Shown: positions 1-8,454, numbered from the stretch's first letter. The stretch: 64,000 bases of DNA from Herbiconiux sp. (GCF_023264855.1 NZ_JAHFUW010000007.1:1-64000), one strand, 5' to 3'. Notes: generated from the letters alone by a model not told the origin. Numbers and translations are program-made.

Positions 1-2
1 TT

Positions 3-68
3 CGCCTCATCACGGACAACGTTGCTGAGGAGGTGGCTGTGGAACTACCCCTCACGTTGACTGCGTAG
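3..68 (+). CDS. Possible 3' end of a truncated coding sequence
   Basis: An open frame entering from the left edge reads RLITDNVAEEVAVELPLTLTA and stops at a TAG at 66-68. The residue mix is protein-like and the third positions are fairly GC-rich, but 21 residues are too few to identify a family. It would be the last part of a gene belonging to the same integrated element as the integrase. It could equally be a chance open frame. Confidence 0.25.
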   Translation, partial: RLITDNVAEEVAVELPLTLTA

Positions 69-147
69 CCAAGCTCATTCTCGAAGAATGTTCGTTACAC
101 CACTCCACGGGACTTGACCGTCGCCACGCGACCGGTAGCGTGAATGC

Positions 148-600
148 GTGGACCCCGAAGCCCTACGAACCCTGAATGTGAACATTCGCGCCGGGAAGAC
201 GCGCCTGTATCACGGTGGATTTCCCGGCCTGGCTGTGGGAGACATGCTCCTTCCGCCGGCCGAGTCCGGTGCCACGAGCATGAGGGGCGAATCAGAACGA
301 GCAGGCTTTCGGCGCATCACCACCTCGGTTGGACTGGTCTATGTGACCACCGAGAGATCCTTGGCCGTGGCGGTTGCCGCCTACTGGTCCAGACGCGAGC
401 CCGGACGTGGTCGGGGATGGGTCTACCGAATCGAACTCGACGACAACGATCTCGTACCTGACGACGACCTGCCTCGGGGACCTTTCATCAGCTTCCAGCT
501 CCCCCGCGCACGAATCGCCGCCATCCTCGATCGGGGCGTCAGTCCCGACGATCCACGTCACGCCCGGGAACTGCAACGCTTCGTCGACTTGATCGGCTGA
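148..600 (+). CDS. Hypothetical protein resembling the ADP-ribosyltransferase (Arr-like) fold
   Basis: This is a 150-residue protein starting at GTG 148. It has the layout seen in a widespread actinobacterial family related to rifampin ADP-ribosyltransferase. A YHGG motif followed by PGLAVGDMLLPP lies near residue 21, a VYVTTERSLAVAVAAYWS block in the middle is comparable to the 'YxTT' NAD-binding strand and helix of Arr-type folds, and a late strand WVYRIEL precedes a C-terminal RVxAILDRGV-like segment (here RIAAILDRGV). The order of these blocks is the main evidence; catalytic activity is not shown. It lies on the integrated element ahead of the integrase, so it may be cargo: a toxin-like or antibiotic-modifying enzyme, or a domain with another role. 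No antitoxin partner is visible in the window. The N-terminus is uncertain because no clear ribosome binding site precedes it. Confidence 0.5.
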   Translation: MDPEALRTLNVNIRAGKTRLYHGGFPGLAVGDMLLPPAESGATSMRGESERAGFRRITTSVGLVYVTTERSLAVAVAAYWSRREPGRGRGWVYRIELDDNDLVPDDDLPRGPFISFQLPRARIAAILDRGVSPDDPRHARELQRFVDLIG

Positions 601-721
601 CCCCAGTTGCGCAACAACCTGTTGCGCAAATGATCACCCCACCTTTGCCGACGACATTCTAGCTCCTCCCTGACTCTCGCCACCCTCGTCTCTTCATCCC
701 ACTCACTGACCCTCTTTTCAC

Positions 722-853
722 TGTCTCTCTTCTCGCCTGTGCCACTTCCACCCCTTTACTTCCCAACCTCCGTCAAACTGCGACGAAGTTTGGGGGAGGT
801 TGGGAAGCGCGCCCCGCGCGGGGATGGCAGTGGCACAGGCGAGAAGAGAGACA
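722..853. repeat. Nested long inverted repeat (25-base perfect outer arms)
   Basis: The outer arms, 722-746 and 829-853, are perfect reverse complements over 25 bases. Inside them a second pair, 759-779 and 787-807, matches at 19 of 21 positions around a 7-base loop, and 808-825 contains a small GC palindrome. The whole could extrude as a cruciform or fold as a long RNA hairpin. Perfect conservation of long arms in non-coding DNA suggests recent origin or function. Confidence 0.85.
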
Positions 854-856
854 AAC

Positions 857-899
857 TATTCCGTTACCTATTCCCACCCAAGGAACAGGTAACGGAATA
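857..899. repeat. 13-base perfect inverted repeat with 17-base spacer
   Basis: TATTCCGTTACCT at 857-869 is the exact reverse complement of 887-899. It begins three bases after the outer arm of the nested repeat ends. A protein binding site or recombination site is possible; an intrinsic terminator is less likely because no T tract follows. Confidence 0.8.
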
Positions 900-991
900 C
901 GCTCCGATTGAAAGTCAGATGCAGCGTTTCGACCCGAATTTTCGCCTCGCGCGTACTGTTCCTGTTCTGCTCAGTCCTGTTCTTTCTTGTT

Positions 992-1086
992 AAGGGGACA
1001 ACTTTTTGGCCCCCTGATTTGCAAATTATTGGTCCCCTTAGGGGACCAAAGACTCGCCCCCTAAGGGGACCACGATCTGTCCCCCT
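992..1086. promoter_or_regulatory. Cluster of five GGGGAC(C/A) boxes upstream of the integrase
   Basis: The core AGGGGAC occurs at 992-1000, 1040-1049 and 1063-1072 on the plus strand, and as reverse complements at 1029-1038 and 1078-1086. Two of them form the perfect palindrome TTGGTCCCC-TTA-GGGGACCAA at 1029-1049. The last box ends 21 bases before the integrase start. Repeated short boxes in both orientations next to an integrase gene resemble integrase arm-type or excisionase/repressor sites; which of these is inference. Confidence 0.55.
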
Positions 1087-1106
1087 ACCCGACCGAGAAT
1101 GGATGC

Positions 1107-2285
1107 ATGGCGAGCATCGAGTCTTACTACGTCAAGGGACCACTGACCAAGAGCGGGCGCCCTCGCGACGTCGACCGCCGCTACATGGTCCGCTACCGGA
1201 AACCCGACAACAAGTCGACCGACAAGCGAGGCTTCCGCACACGGCGCGAAGCCGAGATCTTCATGCATGCTAAGGAGACCACCAAGCATCGCGGTGAGTT
1301 CATCGATGCGAGCGCAGCCCGATCGCCCATCGGCGTGCTCGGTGAGCGATGGCTGACCACGAAGGTCGGACTCAAGCCGTCCGCACTGGCCCCGCTCGAG
1401 TCGACCTGGCGACTCTACGTAGAGCCCCAATGGGGCTCGCGTCCGGTCGCGTCGATTCAGCACTCCGAAGTGCAGCAGTGGGTCGCGGAGCTGGCCGCCG
1501 GCACCGCAACGACGAAGCACACGAAGCCCGGCCCGCGGGGAGCGACTCACGTCATCCGCGCCTACGGCATCCTCGCCGCGATCCTCGACGTCGCCGTGAA
1601 GGACCGTCGCATCGCCTCGAACCCCGCCCGGGGAGTCGATCTACCGCGAAAGCCCAAACGGGCGCACCCGTACCTCACACACGCACAGGTCGAACTGCTG
1701 GCATTGTCCGCGAAGCAGCACGGGACGCTGGTTCGGTTCCTGGCCTACACGGGCGAGCGGTGGGGCGAGGCGGTCGCTCAACGAGTGATGGATCTCGACA
1801 TGTCGCGCCGCCGAACCAACGTCAGGCAGAACGCTGTGCTCGTGAACGGCAAGATCATCGTCGGCACGCCGAAAAGCCACGAGGCACGCAGTGTGCCGTT
1901 CCCGGCATTTCTCTCCGACGATCTGGCCGCGCTGTGCGAGGGCAAGACGCAGACGCAGCTGGTGTTCGGATCGGGCGACGCCCACGTGCGCACACCGTCC
2001 ACACGTGACGGCTGGTATCGGGCCGCGATCCTTCGCGCTCAGGCCTCCGACCACACCTTCCCGAAGCTCACGCTCCACGACCTGCGTCACACGGCCGCAA
2101 GCCTCGCGGTCTCCTCCGGCGCGAACGTGAAGGCAGTGCAGAAGATGCTCGGACACGCGTCCGCAGCCATGACCCTCGACATCTATGCGGACCTGTTCGA
2201 CGACGATCTCGATGCCGTAGGTGAGCACCTGGATGACGCACGCACTCAGGCGCTGGTGGGTATCTCGTGGGTGCGGAGCGCCTAA
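1107..2285 (+). CDS. Site-specific tyrosine recombinase (phage-type integrase)
   Basis: This is a 392-residue integrase. The N-terminal part (about 1-75) is a basic arm-type DNA-binding region, residues about 80-170 form the SAM-like core-binding domain, and residues about 185-385 form the catalytic domain. The catalytic set is visible: Arg218 in TGERWGEA, His324 and Arg327 in HDLRH, His350 in MLGHASAAMT and the nucleophile Tyr360 in DIYADLF. The gene points at and ends 61 bases short of the tRNA gene at 2347-2420. That is the usual arrangement for elements that integrate into a tRNA 3' end, so the element should extend leftward beyond the window. No excisionase gene was found between the integrase and the tRNA or in the 500 bases upstream. 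The start at ATG 1107 follows a purine-rich GAGAATGG stretch. Confidence 0.93.
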   Translation: MASIESYYVKGPLTKSGRPRDVDRRYMVRYRKPDNKSTDKRGFRTRREAEIFMHAKETTKHRGEFIDASAARSPIGVLGERWLTTKVGLKPSALAPLESTWRLYVEPQWGSRPVASIQHSEVQQWVAELAAGTATTKHTKPGPRGATHVIRAYGILAAILDVAVKDRRIASNPARGVDLPRKPKRAHPYLTHAQVELLALSAKQHGTLVRFLAYTGERWGEAVAQRVMDLDMSRRRTNVRQNAVLVNGKIIVGTPKSHEARSVPFPAFLSDDLAALCEGKTQTQLVFGSGDAHVRTPSTRDGWYRAAILRAQASDHTFPKLTLHDLRHTAASLAVSSGANVKAVQKMLGHASAAMTLDIYADLFDDDLDAVGEHLDDARTQALVGISWVRSA

Positions 2286-2346
2286 GTCGGGTCGCCTAGC
2301 CCCCGAGATCCGCGCCATTGCAACGATTGCAGACGCATATCACTCG

Positions 2347-2420
2347 TACCCCCACTGGGACTCGAACCCAGACTGAAACGATTTTAAGTCGTCTGCCTCT
2401 GCCGATTGGGCTATGGGGGC
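2347..2420 (-). tRNA. tRNA with anticodon UAA (tRNA-Leu by anticodon), likely integration site
   Basis: The minus strand folds into a complete 74-base cloverleaf. It has a 7-base-pair acceptor stem (GCCCCCA with TGGGGGT, one G-U pair), a 3-base-pair D stem, an anticodon stem GACGA/TCGTT with loop CTTAAAA (anticodon UAA), a 5-base variable region, and a T stem CTGGG/CCCAG with loop TTCGAGT. The CCA end is not encoded. By the genetic code it reads UUA leucine, but the variable region is short (class I) whereas bacterial leucine tRNAs normally carry a long variable arm. Its 3' end faces the integrase, so the T-arm and acceptor end are the expected att core. Confidence 0.88.
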
Positions 2421-2455
2421 GGGAGCCTCATGCTACCGCGGAGCCGCAGACACGA

Positions 2456-2486
2456 ATCCGCCCCCGACACGAGTTCAGGGGCGGAT
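2456..2486 (-). terminator. Hairpin after ndh, possible terminator
   Basis: ATCCGCCCC (2456-2464) pairs perfectly with GGGGCGGAT (2478-2486) around a 13-base loop, 24 bases past the ndh stop codon. No T tract follows on the minus strand, so termination is likely weak or needs other factors. Confidence 0.45.
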
Positions 2487-2509
2487 CCGGATGCGGTGCG
2501 GGCGGCGGG

Positions 2510-4093
2510 CTACTCCGCGGCTTTGGCCGTGGCCGCCTTGGCGGTGGGCGCCTTGGTGCGCGGCTTCGTGGCCTTGGCCTTGGGGGCCTCGGGCGCGGAG
2601 TCGGTGGCGGCGACGCCGTTGACCTCGGCCGTGGCGGCCGGCTCGGAGCTGTGCGACCCGGGCAGCTCGGGGTTCGCCGAGGCCGCGCCGGCGGGCTGCA
2701 GTTCCTTCTTCTCGGCGGGAGCCGCCGCAGCCGGAGCCTGAGCGGGCGTCGAGGCGGTGGCCGCCGGAGCGACACGCGGGCGAGCCGCGAACTGCTCGAA
2801 CGCCGCGCGCGGGTGCACGCGGGCCTCGAGCGAGACGTTGTCGCGACCGAGGAAGAAGTTGTTCACCCAGCCCCAGATGACGCGGAACTTGCGCTCCCAC
2901 GAGGGCATCGCCAGGCCGTGGTAGCCACGGTGCGCGAACCAGGCCGGCAGGCCCTTCAGCGCGATCTTGCCCGACTGGAACACGCCGATGCCGAGGCCGA
3001 GGCCCGCGACCGCACCGAGGTTCTTGTGGTAGTACTCCTTGACGCCCTCACCGCGCAGGTCGGCGACGATGTTCTTGGCGAGCAGCTTGCCCTGGCGAAC
3101 GGCGTGCTGCGCGTTCGGCACGCAGAAGCCGCCGACACCGGCACCCGTGAGGTCGGGCACGGCCGACACGTCACCGGCGCCCCAGGCGCCCTCGACGATG
3201 CCGTCGTCGCCCTCGACCCGCAGGTCGGCGCGCACGCGCAGGCGACCGCGCTCCTCGATCGGGAGGTCGGAGTTCTTGATGTCGGGCGTGGCCATGACGC
3301 CGGCCGTCCAGATGATGGTGTCCGACTCGAACGACTCACCGGTCGAGAGCTCGATGACGCCGCCCACAGCCGACTTCAGCTGCGTGTCGAGGTGGATCTG
3401 CGCGCCGCGCTCGGCCAGGTTCTTGATCACCCAGAGCGAGGTGGGCAGGCTGACCTCGGGCATGATCCGGCCCATGGCCTCGATCAGGTGGAAGTGGGTG
3501 TCTTCGAAACCGATCTCGGGGTACGACTCCACGAGCGCCGAGACGAACGAGCGCAGCTCGGCGAACACCTCGATGCCCGCGAAACCGCCGCCGACCACCA
3601 CGACGGTGAGCAGACGATCGCGCTCGGGGCCGGCCGGCAGCTGGGCGGCCTTGTCGAAGTTGGTGAGGATGCGGTCGCGGATCGCGGTCGCCTCTTCGAT
3701 GGTCTTGAGGCCGATGGCCTCGTCGGCCACGCCCGGGATCGGGAAGGTGCGCGAGACGGCGCCGGCGGTGACGACGATGATGTCGTACTGCTCCTCCCAC
3801 GGCTCGCCCGCACCCTCGACCGGGGTGATGGTCGCGGTCTTCGTGGCGTGCGAGATGTGGGTGACCTTCGCGGCGATGACGCGGGTCTTCTTGAGGTGAC
3901 GGCGGATGCCGACCACCGCGTGACGGGGCTCGATGGAGCCGGCCGCGACCTCGGGGAGGAACGGCTGGTAGGTCATGTACGGCAGCGGGTCGACCACCGT
4001 GACCTCGGCCTCGCCGGAACGGAGCCACTTCTCGAGCTTCCACGCGGTGTAGAAACCGGCGTAGCCGCCGCCGACAATCAGGATCTTGGGCAC
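2510..4093 (-). CDS. ndh: Type II NADH:quinone oxidoreductase (NDH-2) with Ala/Lys/Pro-rich tail
   Basis: This non-proton-pumping NADH dehydrogenase (527 residues) passes electrons from NADH to menaquinone at the inner face of the membrane. The FAD-binding Rossmann motif GGGYAGFYTAWKLE is at about residues 8-21, the NADH-binding motif VVVGGGFAGIEVFAEL is near 167, and the second FAD contact GAGDVSAVPDLTG is near 307. A membrane-anchoring C-terminal part around LPAWFAHRGYHGLAMPSWERK follows. The family is usually 420-470 residues; here the last ~90 residues form a low-complexity extension rich in Ala, Pro, Glu and then Lys/Thr (ending TKAPTAKAATAKAAE). The start is GTG 4093 with GAGGAG upstream. 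It stands alone, with the S8 protease gene upstream and a 42-base gap between them. Confidence 0.95.
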   Translation of the reverse strand: MPKILIVGGGYAGFYTAWKLEKWLRSGEAEVTVVDPLPYMTYQPFLPEVAAGSIEPRHAVVGIRRHLKKTRVIAAKVTHISHATKTATITPVEGAGEPWEEQYDIIVVTAGAVSRTFPIPGVADEAIGLKTIEEATAIRDRILTNFDKAAQLPAGPERDRLLTVVVVGGGFAGIEVFAELRSFVSALVESYPEIGFEDTHFHLIEAMGRIMPEVSLPTSLWVIKNLAERGAQIHLDTQLKSAVGGVIELSTGESFESDTIIWTAGVMATPDIKNSDLPIEERGRLRVRADLRVEGDDGIVEGAWGAGDVSAVPDLTGAGVGGFCVPNAQHAVRQGKLLAKNIVADLRGEGVKEYYHKNLGAVAGLGLGIGVFQSGKIALKGLPAWFAHRGYHGLAMPSWERKFRVIWGWVNNFFLGRDNVSLEARVHPRAAFEQFAARPRVAPAATASTPAQAPAAAAPAEKKELQPAGAASANPELPGSHSSEPAATAEVNGVAATDSAPEAPKAKATKPRTKAPTAKAATAKAAE

Positions 4094-4135
4094 AGTGAAA
4101 CGATCTCCTCAGTACAGGGGCCTGCGTACAGGCTA

Positions 4136-5404
4136 CTACTTGCGGCGCAGCCCTTTGAAATGCGTGACCGCTCCTAAGGCGAATGTCGCCATCAGGATGA
4201 GGAACCCGAGCAGGAGCCCCAGCGGCACCGCCCAATGAAGAACATCGTACACCCCCGGTGCGGGGGTCGTCGGGTCAGGGGCGGCCGCCTCCGTCTCGGG
4301 GTCGGCAGGCGGCGGAATGACCAGCGTGTCGACCGAGACCGTGCCGGACGCGGGCCGGTAGGTCGCGATCCAGGCCGCCAGATCGCCGATCGGATTCGCG
4401 GAGCCGGGCGCGAGCGGCGCCACGTCGGCATCGACCGCGGCCTCGGCGTCGATCAATCCGTAGCCGTAGATGGGACCGGGCACCGGATCGCCCTTCGGCA
4501 CCGCCGTGGCGATGATGCGGTGGATGACGTCGGCGGCCGAGAGCTCCGGATGCGCCGACTTCACCAGCGCGGCCAGGCCGCTGACCAGCGGCGCCGCTCC
4601 CGAGGTGCCGTCCCAGAGCACGTAGCCGCCGCCCGGCACCACGCCGACCAGCTGCTCGCTGGGGGCCGCGACCGCGATCGTGATGCCCTGCGAGGAGGCG
4701 TCGAAGCTGGCGTCACCCGCCTTGTCGACGCCGGCCACGGCCACGACACCGGGGATGGTGGCCGGAGCTCCCACCTCCGTCGTGCCGCTGCCCCGATTGC
4801 CCGCTGCCGCGACGACGATCACGTCGTGGTCGAAGGCGTAGGAGAAGGCGTCGTCCCAACTCTCCGGCCAGTCGAGGCTGTTGCGGGTGAGCGACATGTT
4901 GATCACGTCGGCGCCGTGGTCGACGGCCCAGCGCACGGCATGCGCGATCTGCTCGTCGGAGCCGACGGATCCCTCGCCCAGCGCCACCGAGATGGCCAGC
5001 AGCGAGGCCTCGGGAGCGACGCCGATCACGCCGTTGCCGGGGCCCGTGCCGCGCCCGGCGATCAGCGAGGCCACCATCGTGCCGTGCTCGGAGCTCTCCC
5101 CGATGGGCAGCTGCCCGTCAGGCGATCCGATGCCCGACACGTCCGTGCCGTCCACCACGGCGCCCTGCAGCTCGGCCACGCTGCCGTCGACCCCCGTGTC
5201 GATCACCGCCACCGTCGCGCCCTCGCCCTGGGTGGTGTCCCAGGCCGAGGTGAAGCCGTAGTCGGCGAGCCAGTACTCCATCGAGCGGATGCTGTCGGCG
5301 TGCGCCGCCGGAACCGCGCCGGGCGCGAGCACCAGCCCGCCGGCCACCGCGACGACCACCAGCGTGCCGACGGCACGACCGGCGACCAGGCGGCGGGAAC
5401 CCAT
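4136..5404 (-). CDS. Membrane-anchored S8 (subtilisin/mycosin-like) serine protease
   Basis: This is an exported 422-residue protease. A signal peptide with hydrophobic core VGTLVVVAVAGGLVLAPGA ends near AAHA (residue 36). The S8 domain carries Asp69 in VAVIDTGVD, His107 in EHGTMVAS and the nucleophile in DGTSGAAPLVSG near residue 275. The usual GTSxAAP signature is intact with Gly at the variable position. A Pro/Ala-rich stalk and one C-terminal transmembrane helix (VPLGLLLGFLILMATFALGAV) end in a short basic tail. Signal peptide, S8 domain and C-terminal anchor match the mycosin layout, but no type VII secretion genes are nearby, so a general envelope role is as likely. ATG 5404 overlaps the DUF501 stop by one base (TGATG), so the two are co-translated. 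Confidence 0.88.
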   Translation of the reverse strand: MGSRRLVAGRAVGTLVVVAVAGGLVLAPGAVPAAHADSIRSMEYWLADYGFTSAWDTTQGEGATVAVIDTGVDGSVAELQGAVVDGTDVSGIGSPDGQLPIGESSEHGTMVASLIAGRGTGPGNGVIGVAPEASLLAISVALGEGSVGSDEQIAHAVRWAVDHGADVINMSLTRNSLDWPESWDDAFSYAFDHDVIVVAAAGNRGSGTTEVGAPATIPGVVAVAGVDKAGDASFDASSQGITIAVAAPSEQLVGVVPGGGYVLWDGTSGAAPLVSGLAALVKSAHPELSAADVIHRIIATAVPKGDPVPGPIYGYGLIDAEAAVDADVAPLAPGSANPIGDLAAWIATYRPASGTVSVDTLVIPPPADPETEAAAPDPTTPAPGVYDVLHWAVPLGLLLGFLILMATFALGAVTHFKGLRRK

Positions 5405-5919
5405 CACACCTCGATCGGATACGCGACGCACTCGCAGACCGCGGGCGACCAGTCGCCACGGGCCAGGGCGAGGTCGCCGATCGGGTTGACGCCGGGACCG
5501 GCGGCGAGCGAGTGCGCGGCCAGGGCGTGCAGGCACTTCACGCGCGTGGGCATGCCGCCGGCGGAGATGCCGGCGATCTCGGGCACCTCGCCGAACTGCG
5601 CCCGGTCGGCCAGGTAGGCGGCGTGGGCCGCGGCGTAGGACTCGGCGAGCGACTCGTCGGCCAGCGCATCCTGGAACTCCACCATCACGTGCTCGGCCTC
5701 GAGATCGCTCATCGCGGCGGTCGCCGCGGGGTGCGACAGGTAGTAGATGGTGGGGAACGGAGTGCCGTCGGCCAGCCGCGGTGCGGTGGCGACGACCGTG
5801 GGGTTGCCGCACACGCAGCGCGCGGCGATACCCAGCACGTTGCGCACCGGGCGGCCGAGCTGGGCCGAGGCGACGGCGAGGTCGTGCTCGGAAGCCGGCT
5901 CGAAGGGCGGGGTGGTCAC
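5404..5919 (-). CDS. DUF501 family protein
   Basis: This is a 171-residue cytoplasmic protein with Cys-rich spots: CVCGNP near residue 37, KCLHALAAH near residue 130, and CECVAYP at the end. Actinobacterial DUF501 proteins share these conserved cysteines and the KCLHAL block, and they are almost always found between the ftsB-like gene and downstream genes, as here. The biochemical function is unknown; the conserved Cys and His suggest a metal or redox site, which is inference. The start is GTG 5919, whose last two bases begin the TGA stop of the upstream FtsB-like gene (GTGA overlap). That coupling decides the start and rules out the longer in-frame extension. Confidence 0.88.
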   Translation of the reverse strand: MTTPPFEPASEHDLAVASAQLGRPVRNVLGIAARCVCGNPTVVATAPRLADGTPFPTIYYLSHPAATAAMSDLEAEHVMVEFQDALADESLAESYAAAHAAYLADRAQFGEVPEIAGISAGGMPTRVKCLHALAAHSLAAGPGVNPIGDLALARGDWSPAVCECVAYPIEV

Positions 5920-6431
5920 TGCACTGTTCCGTTCGATTCGAGTTGCTCGGGCGTCTGGGTGGAGAGCCCGGCGGTCATGCCCGAGGCGAACACCGACGAG
6001 AGCCAGTCGACGTTCGTGGTGCCGATGGTGTCGCTGACCGCCCCGGAGCCGGAGTCGGAGCCGGCGGCGGGCACGTCGTCGATGATGAGGAAGCTGGTCT
6101 CGCCCGGCATCACGTAGTAGAGCCGGTCGCGGGCTTCGGCCTTGATGTAGGCCGGGTCGCTCCAGCGGGCGATCTCGTCGGTCAGATCGGCGTTCTGCTC
6201 GGTCTTCGCATCGACGTCGGCGTGCAGCGCGGCGAGCTGCGCCCGCTGCTCGACGTAGACCCGCAGGCCCGGCGCGATGATGACGACGAACATCACGATC
6301 ACGACGAACATCAGCGCCGTGAAGCCGGAGAAGCGGATGCTGCGCAACCACTGGGCGGGCGCCGCCTGGGAGTTCTGCGGCAGCGCGACCGGCACCCGCG
6401 CGGGGCGGGATGACGGTGTGCGCTGCCGCAT
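5916..6431 (-). CDS. FtsB/DivIC-like septum formation initiator protein
   Basis: This is a 171-residue single-pass membrane protein of the divisome. A basic Pro-rich cytoplasmic N-terminus (1-33) is followed by a transmembrane helix (FTALMFVVIVMFVVIIAPGL, about 35-55) and a coiled coil (VYVEQRAQLAALHADVDAKTEQNADLTDEIARW). The DivIC signature DPAYIKAEARDRLYYVMPGE then leads to a Ser/Thr/Gly-rich extracytoplasmic tail of about 50 residues. FtsB/DivIC bridges FtsL and FtsQ/DivIB during septation. Its place directly after eno and before DUF501 is typical of actinobacteria. The gene ends inside the DUF501 start codon. An actinobacterial-type tail longer than that of E. coli FtsB is present. Confidence 0.9.
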   Translation of the reverse strand: MRQRTPSSRPARVPVALPQNSQAAPAQWLRSIRFSGFTALMFVVIVMFVVIIAPGLRVYVEQRAQLAALHADVDAKTEQNADLTDEIARWSDPAYIKAEARDRLYYVMPGETSFLIIDDVPAAGSDSGSGAVSDTIGTTNVDWLSSVFASGMTAGLSTQTPEQLESNGTVQ

Positions 6432-6446
6432 GAAACTACCTCTGTT

Positions 6447-6462
6447 CGGGCCACTCGGCCCG
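6447..6462 (-). terminator. Small GC hairpin between eno and ftsB-like gene
   Basis: CGGGCC pairs perfectly with GGCCCG around a 4-base loop, 38 bases after the eno stop codon and 15 bases before the ftsB-like start codon. There is no T tract. It may attenuate read-through from eno into the division operon; it could also be chance in DNA this GC-rich. Confidence 0.25.
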
Positions 6463-6499
6463 GATCGGCGGCGGTGGAGCTGGGTGTTCGGCCGCCGGG

Positions 6500-7801
<1,302 letters not shown>

Positions 7802-7824
7802 TCAGAGCCCTGATCTGGGCGGCT

Positions 7825-8454
7825 CTAGTCTAACGATTCGCGCGCGATGGCCTGCATGTCGGTGACGGCGGCGAACAACCAGTGGGTGAACTCTCCCTCG
7901 CCGGGGGCGTCGACGGGGCGGTGCAGGGCGCAGTCCACGGCCGACATCACGAGCGAGACGGCCAGCTGCGCACGCCTGGGCGTGGTGCGCCGCTCGGTGA
8001 GGGTGAGGATGTCGCGGCGCAGTTCGGCCGCGAACTTGATGACCTCGGGCGCGATCTCCTGGTTGTGCACCAGCACCTCGCGGATCGCCTCGCGGTCGGC
8101 TCCCGGCCGGTCGGTGGAGTCCATGATCGAGCCGATCAGGGTGCACAGATCCCGCACCAGCCCCCGCTCGCCGTCGTGGTCGAGGAAGCGCTCGCGCTGC
8201 GCATCCGTGATCTCGAACGCGGAGAGACCTACCAGGGCCGAGACCTTCGAGGGGAAGTAGTTGAAGAAGGTGCGAGTCGAGACGCCCGCCTCGGAGCAGA
8301 TGGCATCCACCGAGGCGTGCTCCACGCCGTTCGCGGCCACCAGGCGCAGGGCGGCCTCGTGGATGGCGGTGCGGGTCTCGGCCTTCTTGCGCTCGCGCAG
8401 CGGAAGGGCGGCGGCGGGGGCCTCGGGGGCGGCGGTCGTGTCAACAGACGTCAT
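7825..8454 (-). CDS. TetR/AcrR family transcriptional regulator
   Basis: This is a 209-residue one-component repressor. The N-terminal helix-turn-helix is clear at about residues 20-65 (KAETRTAIHEAALRLVAANG, then VDAICSEAGVSTRTFFNYFPSK). The helical C-terminal ligand-binding half is not conserved enough to predict an inducer. It is the third gene of an efflux operon: ATG 8454 overlaps the stop of the MarR gene (ATGA). It therefore probably regulates the same drug exporter or responds to a related compound. Two regulators of different families behind one exporter is unusual and suggests dual-signal control. Its own operator was not found. Confidence 0.9.
   Translation of the reverse strand: MTSVDTTAAPEAPAAALPLRERKKAETRTAIHEAALRLVAANGVEHASVDAICSEAGVSTRTFFNYFPSKVSALVGLSAFEITDAQRERFLDHDGERGLVRDLCTLIGSIMDSTDRPGADREAIREVLVHNQEIAPEVIKFAAELRRDILTLTERRTTPRRAQLAVSLVMSAVDCALHRPVDAPGEGEFTHWLFAAVTDMQAIARESLD

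Larger units (their letters stand above)
601..1106. other. 506-base non-coding region of the integrated element, dense in inverted repeats
   Basis: No convincing gene lies between the Arr-like protein and the integrase; short open frames here have no protein-like composition. Much of the stretch is more AT-rich than the surrounding chromosome. It holds a nested inverted repeat (722-853), a second perfect inverted repeat (857-899) and five GGGGAC boxes (992-1086). This packing next to an integrase fits a regulatory or recombination control region, for example arm sites, an excisionase or repressor binding region, or a transfer origin. Confidence 0.6.

Noticed and set aside
148-600. Toxin-antitoxin pair reading for the Arr-like gene
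   Set aside because: No small partner gene is visible on either side; the fragment at 3-68 is too short to judge.
2318-4177. Plus-strand open frame of 619 codons across ndh
   Set aside because: It is antisense to a clear NDH-2 gene, and its translation is Arg/Gly/Asp-rich low-complexity sequence typical of mirror frames in high-GC DNA.
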